DNA from: Geobacillus jurassicus NBRC 107829
GTDB taxonomy: Bacteria; Bacillota; Bacilli; Bacillales; Anoxybacillaceae
Direction: 5' to 3'
Length of the DNA stretch: 48,580 bases
Assembly (NCBI RefSeq): GCF_001544315.1
Contig: NZ_BCQG01000027.1
Location: 1-48,580, forward strand
Below the pieces are notes generated by a model. The model was not told the origin of the DNA and ran no database searches. It saw nothing but the letters and a program-made list of their open reading frames with translations. Shown here one piece after another: positions 31,571 to 40,806 of the stretch. Position numbers and translations under genes: made by a program. Numbering within the stretch: position 1 is the stretch's first letter; every line of letters starts with the position of its first letter.

Positions 31571-32587
31571 ATGGCGATTGATTTATACAGCACTCGTACG
31601 ATGCTCGAAGCCGTGCGTCAGATGAAGCCGCCAAAAACATTCCTTAAAGATACGTTTTTCAACAATCAGCGTACATTTGATACCGAATATGTAGACGTTG
31701 ACATTGTAAAGGGCCGGCGTCGCATGGCTCCGTTCGTCCATCCGCGTCGATCCGGGAAAGTCGTAGAGCGTGAAGGGTATCGGACCAATACGTATAAAGC
31801 GCCGTTGGTCAATCCGAAGATGCCGACGACGGCTGAGCATTTGCAAAAGCGCCTGGCAGGCGAGGCGTTATACTCTGGGGTTTCTCCGGACGAACGCGCA
31901 GCTGAACAATTAGGGCGGGATTTAGCTGAATTAGACGATATGATCACTCGTCGCGAGGAATGGATGTGCGCCCAAGCGTTGTTTACGGGTCAGATTCACA
32001 TCAAAGGTGACGGCGTCGACGAAATCATTGACTTCGGCTTAACTAACCGTGAGGCTCTTGCGTCGGGAGCGAGGTGGAACGAGTCGACGGCCGACCCACT
32101 CGCCGACCTGAAACGCTGGCGATTGCAAGTCATTAAGGCGTCAGGGATTACTCCGGACATCGCGATCTTCTCGAGTGAGGTCGTGGATGAGTTTCTCAGA
32201 AACCAGCAAGTGCAAAAAATGCTCGATCTGCGTTTGGTAGAAACTGGGCAGATCGACCCGCAAGCACTGCCTAACGGAGCGACATACATTGGCCGCATCG
32301 CCGAGCTCGGACTCAATATCTACTCATACGACGAGTGGTATATCGATGACGATGGTGCAGAAAAGCCGATGGTGCCCGAGAAGACAGTGGCTATCGCCAG
32401 CAGCCGAGCGCGGTTCGATATGCTCTACGGAGCGTATATCGATATGGAGATGGGCACGTTGGATTTGCCACGTATTCCTCGTTCGTGGGTAGAAAAAGAC
32501 CCGTCAACGCGCTGGGTACAGTTGATTTCGCGGCCATTGCCTGTTCCGCAACACATTGACAGCATCTATGTCGCAACGGTGCTGTAA
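31571..32587 (+). CDS. major capsid protein (gpE family)
   Basis: 338 aa of the lambda gpE family: LKDTFFNNQRTFDTEYVDVDIVKGRRRMAPFV, LGRDLAELDDMITRREEWMCAQALFTG and GATYIGRIAELGLNIYSYDEWY are typical. It forms the icosahedral shell. ATG 31571 follows AAGGAGG. Confidence 0.94.
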   Translation: MAIDLYSTRTMLEAVRQMKPPKTFLKDTFFNNQRTFDTEYVDVDIVKGRRRMAPFVHPRRSGKVVEREGYRTNTYKAPLVNPKMPTTAEHLQKRLAGEALYSGVSPDERAAEQLGRDLAELDDMITRREEWMCAQALFTGQIHIKGDGVDEIIDFGLTNREALASGARWNESTADPLADLKRWRLQVIKASGITPDIAIFSSEVVDEFLRNQQVQKMLDLRLVETGQIDPQALPNGATYIGRIAELGLNIYSYDEWYIDDDGAEKPMVPEKTVAIASSRARFDMLYGAYIDMEMGTLDLPRIPRSWVEKDPSTRWVQLISRPLPVPQHIDSIYVATVL

Positions 32588-32600
32588 GGAGGCGCATCGC

Positions 32601-33041
32601 ATGTATCGGGCGATTTGGCGAGTGAAACATAACCATACGATTTATGAGCCTGGTGAGACGATCACCGGGCTTTCTGCTGATGCAGCAAAGGAATTGCTGC
32701 AATTAAAAGCGATAGAGATTATTCCTACGGCGCCGGGCGTGGAGTCAAAGGAGCAAGAGGCCGACGGGATGGCGGCGTTCAAGGCCACGCTGCACGCCAT
32801 GAAGCGCACTGAATTATTTTCATACGCAAAAAAAGTCGGTGTTGATGTGGATCAAAAGATGAAAAACGCGGAAATCTGTGACATCCTCTTTGATGATGCG
32901 CAGAAAAACGGTGTGGATATCGAGGCGTTTGATGACCATTCGCTGGTGTTTTTCGCTGAAAAACTTGGTTATCATTTCGAGGAGCTGCCGGAGCGCCAGC
33001 AAGTCATTGAGATGATCGATGCGAGGTTAGGACATGAGTAA
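32601..33041 (+). CDS. virion protein between capsid and head-tail genes
   Basis: 146 aa. The first 50 residues (HNHTIYEPGETITGLSADAAKELLQLKAIEII) resemble a short domain seen in phage head-tail proteins. The rest is helical. ATG 32601 follows TAAGGAGG. The role is inferred from position only. Confidence 0.6.
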   Translation: MYRAIWRVKHNHTIYEPGETITGLSADAAKELLQLKAIEIIPTAPGVESKEQEADGMAAFKATLHAMKRTELFSYAKKVGVDVDQKMKNAEICDILFDDAQKNGVDIEAFDDHSLVFFAEKLGYHFEELPERQQVIEMIDARLGHE

Positions 33042-33363
33042 TTTCAAAACATACGCCGAGCGAGAGGTATCGACATTCTTCAACGTCGACGAATTCGCTG
33101 AATATCACGACATTGACGGCCGGCAAGTGCTGGCGATCGTTGACCAAGACCAATTCGGCGAACGCCCGCGCGATCCAGTCGACTTATATCGCATCACAGA
33201 CGGGATATATCAGGCGACCATAGTCGTGTATGTAAAGGCGAGTGACTATGAGAAGCCAGTGATCGGACAACAGATTTATATCGATGGTGATGATTATTAC
33301 GTGACGGCGGTCGCTGAGGATGCTGGCGTATTGAAAATCACAGCAACAGCGAATGAAGGGTGA
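33034..33363 (+). CDS. head-tail connector protein
   Basis: 109 aa, beta-rich C-terminus (GIYQATIVVYVKASDYEKPVIGQQIYIDGDDYYVTAVAEDAGVLKITA), as in gpFII-type joining proteins. Overlaps the previous gene by 8 bp. Confidence 0.7.
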   Translation: MSNFKTYAEREVSTFFNVDEFAEYHDIDGRQVLAIVDQDQFGERPRDPVDLYRITDGIYQATIVVYVKASDYEKPVIGQQIYIDGDDYYVTAVAEDAGVLKITATANEG

Positions 33364-33368
33364 TCTGT

Positions 33369-33926
33369 ATGATTGAATTGAAAGTCGAACATATGGAACG
33401 GTTGGAAGCGGCGCTGTCGGAAACGCCTGAAAAAATCCCCAGAGCGGCCTCGCGAGCAATCAACCGGGCGGCTTATACTGCGCGAACAGAAGCGGCGAGA
33501 AAAGTTAGAGAAGAATACATCATCAAACACGGTGATGTCATCAACACCATTAAAATCTATCCGGCGAGCGAGTCTGATTTATCGGCGAGTGTAGTTTCAA
33601 GAGGGTCCGTTATCCCGCTCATTAAATTTCGGGTATCGCCCAAAAAACCGCAACCACGACGTAGGAAGCCGTTAACAGCTACGGTGAAAAGGGGAGAAGG
33701 CGGCCCGATTGCGCGTGCGTTTACAGCCCAGATGAGATCGTCGGGTTATATCGGCGTTTTTCAACGCGTCGGTAATCCTAGATTGCCTATTCGGCAGTTG
33801 TACGGCCCTTCTGTTCCTCAGATGATTGGCAGTCGGAATGTTTCTCAATGGGTGGAAGAAAGGGCGCAAGAAAAACTGGAAGAACGTTTAGATCACGAAA
33901 TCAGCCGGGTTCTGGAGGAAGTTTAA
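33369..33926 (+). CDS. minor tail protein Z-like (gpZ family)
   Basis: 185 aa. The start pattern AASRAINRAAYTARTEAARKVREEYIIKHGDV is typical of prophage minor tail protein Z, which completes the neck/tail connection. ATG 33369 is chosen because GGGTGATC precedes it. Confidence 0.8.
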   Translation: MIELKVEHMERLEAALSETPEKIPRAASRAINRAAYTARTEAARKVREEYIIKHGDVINTIKIYPASESDLSASVVSRGSVIPLIKFRVSPKKPQPRRRKPLTATVKRGEGGPIARAFTAQMRSSGYIGVFQRVGNPRLPIRQLYGPSVPQMIGSRNVSQWVEERAQEKLEERLDHEISRVLEEV

Positions 33927-34409
33927 ATGTCTCATCTCATGACGAGCGTAGGATTGGTGGATGCGCTGACGGAGAGGATCGAGCAGTGGGTGTCGCAGTA
34001 TAATCTACAGACCACGCATCAGGGGGTTCGCAAGGCGCCAGAGGTGCGACAACAATACTTGCCTCCAAAACGGCGTAAGGAAGATCAAGATGTGCCCGAT
34101 TTCCCTCACGTCATCGTGCGATATGTGGGCGAGCGGGTGAAAGATGGGATTAACCGGGCACAAATCCATATCATTGCTGGAACGGTGTGTGATGACCCGC
34201 AAGTAGGCTTTAGGGATGTGCTGAATGTGCTGACACGCATCCGGAACGAGATGCTAAGACAGCCGGTGTTTGGGGCATATCAACTCAACGTCGAAGGATT
34301 GTCGATTGACATCCCCGAAGAGCAGTATGCTCCGGAGTGGGTCGGGTACATCACCGCAGAGTATATGATGCCGACTGTACAGAGCGAGGGAGGGATAATG
34401 TATGTCTAA
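33927..34409 (+). CDS. tail-completion/terminator-like protein
   Basis: 160 aa, mixed alpha/beta (FPHVIVRYVGERVKDGINRAQIHIIAGTVCDDP..., LNVEGLSIDIPEEQYAPEWVGYITAEYM). The fold pattern and the position just before the sheath suggest tail terminator. It starts directly after the gpZ-like stop. Confidence 0.65.
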   Translation: MSHLMTSVGLVDALTERIEQWVSQYNLQTTHQGVRKAPEVRQQYLPPKRRKEDQDVPDFPHVIVRYVGERVKDGINRAQIHIIAGTVCDDPQVGFRDVLNVLTRIRNEMLRQPVFGAYQLNVEGLSIDIPEEQYAPEWVGYITAEYMMPTVQSEGGIMYV

Positions 34410-34698
34410 GAAAAAAGAAGCGGAAAAAGAGGCGGTGGCGACGGCAGATAACATGGAAGATATGCAACCGTTGGTTTACATCGGACCATCGCTGCCAGGA
34501 GGATTATTGACGAGATACACGATTTTTTCGAACGGCATCCCGACGCATCTGCAAGGGTATTGTGAAAAGTGCCCGTCGTTGAAACAACTATTTGTCCCGC
34601 CGGAACGATTGGCGCTGGCTGAAAACAACTTAAAAGATCCGGCGTCTGCAGAATCGGTCTTTTACCGAGAGACGGTTGATTTTTTTAGAAAGGGGTAA
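34402..34698 (+). CDS. 98-aa protein before the tail sheath
   Basis: Charged N-terminus (KKKEAEKEAVATADN), then PLVYIGPSLPGGLLTRYTIFSNG. No family is recognised beyond common occurrence just before sheath genes. Overlaps the previous gene by 8 bp. Confidence 0.6.
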   Translation: MSKKKEAEKEAVATADNMEDMQPLVYIGPSLPGGLLTRYTIFSNGIPTHLQGYCEKCPSLKQLFVPPERLALAENNLKDPASAESVFYRETVDFFRKG

Positions 34699-34703
34699 TT
34701 TAG

Positions 34704-36146
34704 ATGGCGTATAAACACGGTATTAGCATCTCGGAGAATTCGACGAGCGTAAAATCTCCGGTGCAGGCATTGTCTGCGTTGACGGTAGCGATCGGAACAG
34801 CGCCAGTCAATTTAACGGAAGAGATGCCTGTAAACAGACCTGTTTTAGCATTCACGTTTAGCGAAGCGGCGCAAAAGCTAGGGTATAGTGATAGTTTTTC
34901 GAGTTTCACCCTCTGTGAAGTGATGGACACCCATTTTCGGTTGTATAACGTATCTCCGGTCGTTTTCATCAATGTTCTTGACCCGGCGAAGCACAAGACG
35001 GATGTATCGGACCAATCGGTGAATGTACAAAACAAACAAGCGGTCATCGATCGAGAAGGTGTGCTGTTATCCACGCTTGTAGTGAAAACAACAGCCGGAA
35101 CTACGTTGACAAAAGGGAGGGACTACACGGCTTCGTTCGATAACCAGGGCCGAGTAGTCATCGCGGCTGTGGAAGGCGGACAGATTACATCGTCGGTCAC
35201 ATCTCTCCAAGTCTCATACTCATATCTGGACCCAACAAAAGTGACCGACGGTGATATTATCGGCGGGTATGATGCGACGACAGGAAAAACGACTGGTTTG
35301 GAGTTGTTGAACTCTGTATTCCCGACTCTCCAGCTCACCCCGTGTATCTTAGTTGTGCCTAAGTACAGCAAGAAGACATCGATCGCTGCTGTAATGCGCG
35401 CGAAAGTCAAAAGCATCAATGGTGTGTTTAAAGCTCGGGCGTATGTTGATTTAGATACGACGGCGGCCAACACGTATACTAAAGCGGTTGAATACAAGAA
35501 CGCAAACTCGCTGATCGACGAGTATATGGATGTGTTTTGGGGAGACGTGAAGCTCGGCGATAAAGTGTATAACATGTCATCTCACGCAGCAGCGGTGGCT
35601 GCACAAGTGGATGAAGCGAACGGAGGCATCCCGTTTGTCTCGCCGTCGAACAAATCACTCGTCATGGATACCCTCGTGGCAAACGGGCAAGAGGTCTCGC
35701 TTGGCCAAGACCAGGCGGCATACCTGAACGCGAATGGCATCGTGACGGCGTTGAATTTTATTGGCGGATGGAAGCTCTGGGGCAACCGGACGAGCGTATA
35801 CCCGTCCAATACCGACGTGAAAGATTCATTTATCCCTGTCCGTCGGATGTTCAATTGGATCGAAAACACTTTAATCCTGTCCTTCTGGGGCAATGTGGAT
35901 GACCCGACAAACCCGCGGTTAATCGACCAGTTCGTCGACAGTGTAAATGTGTGGCTAAACGGATTGACAGCTATCGGCGCCCTGCTCGGCGGTCGCGTAG
36001 AGTTTCGCCAAGAAGAGAATCCGACAACCGATCTCTTGGCCGGGAAGGTGAAATTTCACTTATTCGTCACGCCGCCGACGCCGGCTGAAGAAATTGAGTT
36101 CATCGTTGAGTACGATGTGTCGTACTTAGACACGCTATTCGCATAA
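34704..36146 (+). CDS. contractile tail sheath protein
   Basis: 480 aa sheath of the P2/Mu type: MAYKHGISISENSTSV start, variable middle domain, and conserved C-terminal half (SNKSLVMDTLVANGQEVSLG, ALNFIGGWKLWGNRTS, VRRMFNWIENTLILSFW). It shows that the phage is a myovirus. ATG 34704 follows AAAGGGG. Confidence 0.95.
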   Translation: MAYKHGISISENSTSVKSPVQALSALTVAIGTAPVNLTEEMPVNRPVLAFTFSEAAQKLGYSDSFSSFTLCEVMDTHFRLYNVSPVVFINVLDPAKHKTDVSDQSVNVQNKQAVIDREGVLLSTLVVKTTAGTTLTKGRDYTASFDNQGRVVIAAVEGGQITSSVTSLQVSYSYLDPTKVTDGDIIGGYDATTGKTTGLELLNSVFPTLQLTPCILVVPKYSKKTSIAAVMRAKVKSINGVFKARAYVDLDTTAANTYTKAVEYKNANSLIDEYMDVFWGDVKLGDKVYNMSSHAAAVAAQVDEANGGIPFVSPSNKSLVMDTLVANGQEVSLGQDQAAYLNANGIVTALNFIGGWKLWGNRTSVYPSNTDVKDSFIPVRRMFNWIENTLILSFWGNVDDPTNPRLIDQFVDSVNVWLNGLTAIGALLGGRVEFRQEENPTTDLLAGKVKFHLFVTPPTPAEEIEFIVEYDVSYLDTLFA

Positions 36147-36161
36147 TAAGGGGGTATATAG

Positions 36162-36683
36162 ATGGCCAATCTCGTTCCTGAAAGACTCAATGACTTTCGC
36201 GTGTATAAGGATGGTGGGCACTTAGTCGGAGTGGCAGATCTCCAGCTCCCGTCGTTCGAGGCGATGACCGAAACTGTGCGAGGTGCAGGCATCGCCGGAG
36301 AGTATGAGTCGCCGAACATCGGTCATTTCCAATCGATGAAACTGACATTGAACTGGCGGATTCTGAATGAGAATTTTGCTTCCGTCATGGCGCCGGAGGT
36401 CATGTCTTTTGATTGCCGTGGCGCCAACCAAGTGTTGGACGCAGCGTCAGGCGTATACTCTCAAGTGCCGTGCCGGGTTTTTGTACGTGGGGTCCCAACG
36501 AAAAACGATCCAGGAAAAATGGAAAAAGGATCGCCGTATGACGGCAGTACAGAATTCGAGGTCTCATACATCAAGATCGACATCAATGGAAAAACGTTGG
36601 TGGAACTCGATAAATTGAACTATAAATACGTTGTGAACGGCACGGACTATCTCGCTGGCGTTCGCAAGGCACTAGGCATGTAA
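36162..36683 (+). CDS. major tail tube protein
   Basis: 173 aa of the P2 gpFII-like tube family: VPERLNDFRVYKDGGHLVGVADLQLPSFEAMTETVRGAGIAGEYESPNIGHF at the N-terminus. It forms the inner tube inside the sheath. Confidence 0.93.
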   Translation: MANLVPERLNDFRVYKDGGHLVGVADLQLPSFEAMTETVRGAGIAGEYESPNIGHFQSMKLTLNWRILNENFASVMAPEVMSFDCRGANQVLDAASGVYSQVPCRVFVRGVPTKNDPGKMEKGSPYDGSTEFEVSYIKIDINGKTLVELDKLNYKYVVNGTDYLAGVRKALGM

Positions 36684-36696
36684 GGAGGGAAGACAA

Positions 36697-37002
36697 GTGC
36701 CGGAGGTAAAGCTAGCTAGGCCGATTGAAGTCAACGGCGAAAAGATTGATACGATTAAGTTGGATTTAGAGAAATTGACGGGTGCGGACATCTTAGCGAT
36801 CGAGAAAGAATTGAGATTAAAACAAGTGTCTTTTAACATCCTTAGCCAAGAAACACAATTGGCAATCGCAGCTCGGGCAGCCGGGATGATTGCTGACGAT
36901 CTGCAGAAGCTGCATTGGTCTGACTTCCTTGAAGTGACAGCCCAAGTGCAGCTTTTTTTAATCGATACGGAATCAGAGGGACAAAAGACATCCGAAAAAT
37001 GA
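36697..37002 (+). CDS. tail assembly chaperone (P2 gpE-like)
   Basis: 101 aa from GTG 36697 after TAAGGAGGG. Pattern EVNGEKIDTIKLDLEKLTGADILAIEKEL and WSDFLEVTAQVQLFL fits the E/gp41 family that wraps the tape measure protein. A U-UUU-UUA slippery site (36954-36960) in its frame can join it to the next frame. Confidence 0.85.
   Translation: MPEVKLARPIEVNGEKIDTIKLDLEKLTGADILAIEKELRLKQVSFNILSQETQLAIAARAAGMIADDLQKLHWSDFLEVTAQVQLFLIDTESEGQKTSEK
36954..36960 (+). promoter_or_regulatory. -1 ribosomal frameshift site TTTTTTA
   Basis: In the reading frame of the chaperone the bases fall as T TTT TTA, the classical X-XXY-YYZ slippery heptamer. After a -1 slip the frame stays open through 36960-37124 and reaches the E-prime region without a stop. 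Confidence 0.75.
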
Positions 37003-37124
37003 CGTTGAGGCTCGCTATGGCTACGACAACATCAGTGGAATACTATCTCGGACAAACATTCAGTGAGATAGACGAATGGATTGATGTTGTCCACGAAATC
37101 CAAAAAGAAGAGGCAGAGAGGTGA
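36999..37124 (+). CDS. E-prime part of the frameshifted tail chaperone
   Basis: A short frame (MTLRLAMATTTSVEYYLGQTFSEIDEWIDVVHEIQKEEAER) in -1 relative to the chaperone. No good ribosome site precedes its ATG. As in P2 E+E' and Mu gp41/42, it is probably made as a fusion of about 142 aa from the slip at 36954. Confidence 0.75.
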   Translation: MTLRLAMATTTSVEYYLGQTFSEIDEWIDVVHEIQKEEAER

Positions 37125-40100
37125 TGGCGTTGGCTAGAAAAGTGTTAGAAATGAGCTTTCATATCGCCGGTAGGCTGGGCAATAGTTTCACCAACGCTTT
37201 CGCCTCGGCCTCGGCTAAAGCAGAGAAACTGAAGCAGGAAGCAAAGGAACTCAAATCCAGCTTGCGAGCACTGGATAAGGAATATAAAAGCGGCAAGCTC
37301 TCGGCAGAGCAATACGCCGCAGCGCATCAAAAATTAGTTTCCCAGCTCGAAAAAGTGGCGCAGAAGCAACAAAAAGTAAAGGAACAGCTGCAAAAGCAGA
37401 AGCAGTTGATGCAGCAGTTTCAAGATACTCGAGGCAGGGTATCTAGCGCAGTTGCGGCGGCTCTCCCTATGGCGGCGGCATCAGCAGCCACGACAGCGGC
37501 GGCGTACTCCTCTATCCAAAAGGCTATGGACTTCGAGGCGCAGCTCTCATCGATCAAGGCTGTCACAGGACTCACGAGCCAAGAGATGGAGAAGATGCGT
37601 CAGCTGGCGCTTGAGACAGGCGCGAGCACGAAATACAGCGCGCTAGAGGCAGCGCAGGGGATTGAAGAATTATTAAAAGCAGGAATTTCTCCTGCGATCG
37701 TGCAAGCTGGCGGACTTAAAGCGGCACTGAGTTTAGCTACAGCCGGCGGGCTTGAGTTGTCGGAAGCGGCCGAGATCATGTCTGACTCATTACACGGTTT
37801 CAAGAAAGATGCGCTGACAGCGGCTCAGGTAGCAGATATCCTCGCAGGGGCGGCAAATGCGTCATCGTCCGATGTACACGAGTTGAAATATGCGCTGAGC
37901 GCGGTCGGTCCCGTAGCCGATGGTATCGGCGTCAGTTTTAAAGAAGTGAACGCGACGCTGGCAGCGTTCTCCAACAACATGCTAAAGGGAAGCGACGCCG
38001 GAACATCGCTAAAAACGTTCTTGGCTAACGTCCAACCAAAATCGGAGAAAGCAGCTGAACTATTTAGGAAATACGGACTGATCCTCAAGGATGGGACAAA
38101 TATCCTGTTCGATGCAAATGGCCAGCTAAAAGACATGGCCGAGGTCGCGGAGATCTTGCATCAGAAATTCGGCAAGTTAACAGACCAAGAGCGCACCGAT
38201 GCGTTTTTTGAGATGTTTGGCTCCGACTCCATCCGAGCAGCGACAATCCTGGCGAAAGAAGGCGCAGCCGGCATTAAGAAAATGTATGATGAGATGTCGA
38301 AAGTAACAGCGCTTGATGTCGCGAAAGAAAAGATGGATAACGCGGCGGGAGCGGTGGAACAACTCCGTGGCGCGTTTGAAACGTTGCAAATTATTGCGGC
38401 AGAGGGTACGCTCCCGGTAATTAAAAAAGTGGCACACGCAACAGCGGATATTTTCGAGAATAACACCGACCGCGCCGAAAAATTCGGGAAGCGGATAGGA
38501 AAGGCGCTTGACGACATCTTATCGCCGTTCACCGTGACCAAGCCAACATTTGACCCGCTGCGAGCAAAAATGGACCCGGACTATCTTGATGAATACCGAT
38601 CGCAGTGGGAGAAATGGAACAAGTTCAAGGACATGGATTTAAGCGATAAAGTCATCTATGCCTTGGACGAAACAGCAACAAAAATCGAAGACTGGGTGAA
38701 CGGCCCAGGTGGCAAGAAGTTTGAAGCGATTTTTGCAAAGCTGGCTGAAATCTCTGTGAATGCTTATGTCGGCGCATTGAAGGGGCTTTTAACTAGCGCG
38801 CTGAATCAACTCGGACAAGGGAACTTTGCTAGTGCAGCAGGGCTTGGGCTATTAGCAAACATTTTAACCGGTGGACTTTTAGCCAAAGGGGCGATATCTG
38901 CTGGTAAGTATGTATGGGACAAGCGTGGCGCGGCCGTCGAGGCAGCAAAGAAAATTAGGGGGAAAACGCCGCCGGATACCACTCCAACTCCGCCGCCCGC
39001 CCCGAAACAAGCGAACGCTCAAGCCCAAACGCAGACGCAACCGAAAAGCGCCGCGGCAAAAGTTGTACATCTTGGTGATTATACTAAATCAACCGGTGCG
39101 GCCGGCAAAGCGGCAGAACAAGCTGCGAAGTCGTCGGGCAAATTAGCTCGTGCTGGCGAGGCGCTCTCGAAGGCCGGGAAAGTGGCTGGGAAGCTGGCGC
39201 TGCCGATCAGTCTTGCCACGGAGGCGTACAGCATATATAAAGCGGAGGATAAGACAAAAGCGGCTGTGCAAGCGGCGGGCGGTCTAGCCGGGGGGTGGGC
39301 TGGTGCCAAAATCGGAGCGGCGCTCGGAACTGCTATCGCTCCGGGGATCGGCACGGCAATTGGTGGCGTGATCGGCAGTATCAGTGGGTATTTGCTGGGG
39401 AAATTTGCGGCTGGCCAGGCGACTGACGCGGCTAGGGCAGCGGCTCAATCGCCCGGGCCGGCATCAACCACGTCGTCTCAATCGACTGCTGACGCAAGCG
39501 GCATCAATCAACAGGCCGCATCCCTAATAGCGGCGATGGCGCAAGCGGAACAGAATTTTCGTTTGTTAACGATGTACGTCGGGCAAGCGACCGGCCGGAT
39601 TGTCGGCGCAATTTTTCCGTTAGCACAGAACGCCCAGCTCGCCTCGACCAACATGTCGCTTTTGACGATGTATACAGGGCAGTCGATTTCCAGAATCGTT
39701 GGCGCTATCTTTCCATTAGCCCAAAATGCCCAGTTGGCATCGCATAACATGACGTTGTTGACGATGTACACCGGCCAGGCATCAGGGAAGATTGTCGGCG
39801 GCATTTTCCCTATCGCCACGCACGGGGCACAAGCCTCGAATAACATTTCACTATTGGCGATGTACGCAGGAAGAGCGAGCGGCTGGATAGCCTCCCTTTT
39901 TGGAGTGCAGTCCAGTGCTAACTTGGTCAAAACCAACCTGTCCTTGCTAGCCATGTACATTGGTAAGGCAAGCGGGTGGGTCGCTTCGATTTACGGTATC
40001 CAAACCAGCGCAGGAATGGCCAAAGGGAACATGTCGCTTTTGGCGTCCTATATAGGCAAAGCGAGCGGCTGGGTGGCATCGATTTACGGAATTCAGTCAG

Positions 40101-40522
40101 CTGCCGATGTGGTGAAGTCTGCACTGAATCGCTTGGCTGCCCGTATTGATTCCGTGCCGGCTCCAAGGTTTTCAGGCGGCGGAAGTGGAAGAGTAGAAAA
40201 ACATGCGCGAGGCGGCATTTTCCGCAAAGCTCATGTAGGCATGGTCGCAGAGGCAGGAAAACCAGAGGCGATTATCCCGATTCGTCCCGGCGATCCTCGT
40301 TCGTTATCGTTATACGAGCAAACGGGGCGTATGTTAGGGCTTGGCCAAAAATCAAAAGAGCTTACAACAGCGTCTGTGCAGCAGATTCATATCACTTTTG
40401 CCCCTGTCATTCACGGTGCGGAAGCAAGGGAAATCGAGCCTGTTTTGAAGCGCGAGCGAATTAATTTTGAGTCGCAGATGAATTCGTTCTTTCGCAAAAA
40501 AGCGAGGGTGTCGTACACATGA
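37124..40522 (+). CDS. tail tape measure protein
   Basis: 1132 aa, the longest gene, setting tail length. N-terminal coiled coil (KLKQEAKELKSSLRALDKEYKSGKLSAEQ), phage minor-tail domain (LSSIKAVTGLTSQEMEKMRQLALETGASTKYSA...), Gly/Ala-rich hydrophobic stretches (GGWAGAKIGAALGTAIAPGIGTAIGG) and six tandem 31-32-aa repeats near the C-terminus. ATG 37124 overlaps the previous stop (TGATG). TTG 37130 is better spaced from AGGTGA and may be the true start. Confidence 0.93.
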   Translation: MALARKVLEMSFHIAGRLGNSFTNAFASASAKAEKLKQEAKELKSSLRALDKEYKSGKLSAEQYAAAHQKLVSQLEKVAQKQQKVKEQLQKQKQLMQQFQDTRGRVSSAVAAALPMAAASAATTAAAYSSIQKAMDFEAQLSSIKAVTGLTSQEMEKMRQLALETGASTKYSALEAAQGIEELLKAGISPAIVQAGGLKAALSLATAGGLELSEAAEIMSDSLHGFKKDALTAAQVADILAGAANASSSDVHELKYALSAVGPVADGIGVSFKEVNATLAAFSNNMLKGSDAGTSLKTFLANVQPKSEKAAELFRKYGLILKDGTNILFDANGQLKDMAEVAEILHQKFGKLTDQERTDAFFEMFGSDSIRAATILAKEGAAGIKKMYDEMSKVTALDVAKEKMDNAAGAVEQLRGAFETLQIIAAEGTLPVIKKVAHATADIFENNTDRAEKFGKRIGKALDDILSPFTVTKPTFDPLRAKMDPDYLDEYRSQWEKWNKFKDMDLSDKVIYALDETATKIEDWVNGPGGKKFEAIFAKLAEISVNAYVGALKGLLTSALNQLGQGNFASAAGLGLLANILTGGLLAKGAISAGKYVWDKRGAAVEAAKKIRGKTPPDTTPTPPPAPKQANAQAQTQTQPKSAAAKVVHLGDYTKSTGAAGKAAEQAAKSSGKLARAGEALSKAGKVAGKLALPISLATEAYSIYKAEDKTKAAVQAAGGLAGGWAGAKIGAALGTAIAPGIGTAIGGVIGSISGYLLGKFAAGQATDAARAAAQSPGPASTTSSQSTADASGINQQAASLIAAMAQAEQNFRLLTMYVGQATGRIVGAIFPLAQNAQLASTNMSLLTMYTGQSISRIVGAIFPLAQNAQLASHNMTLLTMYTGQASGKIVGGIFPIATHGAQASNNISLLAMYAGRASGWIASLFGVQSSANLVKTNLSLLAMYIGKASGWVASIYGIQTSAGMAKGNMSLLASYIGKASGWVASIYGIQSAADVVKSALNRLAARIDSVPAPRFSGGGSGRVEKHARGGIFRKAHVGMVAEAGKPEAIIPIRPGDPRSLSLYEQTGRMLGLGQKSKELTTASVQQIHITFAPVIHGAEAREIEPVLKRERINFESQMNSFFRKKARVSYT
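39563..40129 (+). repeat. six tandem repeats in the tape measure gene
   Basis: 567 bp: three units of 32 codons (LLTMYxGQxxxxIVGxIFPxA...) followed by three of 31 codons (LLAxYxGxASGWxASxxGxQ...). Every unit starts with the LL-MY/SY-G motif. The two subtypes suggest two rounds of duplication. Confidence 0.85.
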
Positions 40523-40806
40523 AAACGTACACGACAAAAAAGGGAGATACTTGGAGTAAAATCGCATATGAACAATACGGCAGCGAGTATCTCATGACAG
40601 TATTGCTGGACTATAATCAGCGATATCGAGATATCGCTGTCTTTTCGCATGGGGTCACATTGCAAATCCCTGATATTGAGGGATTGGTGGATGAAACACC
40701 GTTCTGGATGAAAGAGGTTCCGGAAGAGGTTGAAGACACAGAAGCGGCCGTTGACGATCATGTAGAAGGTATGGAAGATGTGATGGAGGGCGGGGCATAT
40801 GGCTAA
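40519..40806 (+). CDS. LysM-type tail protein X
   Basis: 95 aa. A LysM-like domain (TYTTKKGDTWSKIAYEQYGSEYLMTVLLDYNQRYRDIAVFSHGVTLQIPD) as in P2 gpX, then an acidic tail. Overlaps the tape measure gene by 4 bp (ATGA). Confidence 0.85.
   Translation: MKTYTTKKGDTWSKIAYEQYGSEYLMTVLLDYNQRYRDIAVFSHGVTLQIPDIEGLVDETPFWMKEVPEEVEDTEAAVDDHVEGMEDVMEGGAYG

Noticed and set aside
36999-37124. E-prime as an independent gene from ATG 36999
   Set aside because: No ribosome site at the right distance, whereas a perfect slippery site upstream explains the open -1 frame.
39508-39960. A 150-aa leftward frame in the tape measure gene
   Set aside because: It is the reverse reading of the tandem repeats and lacks a start signal.
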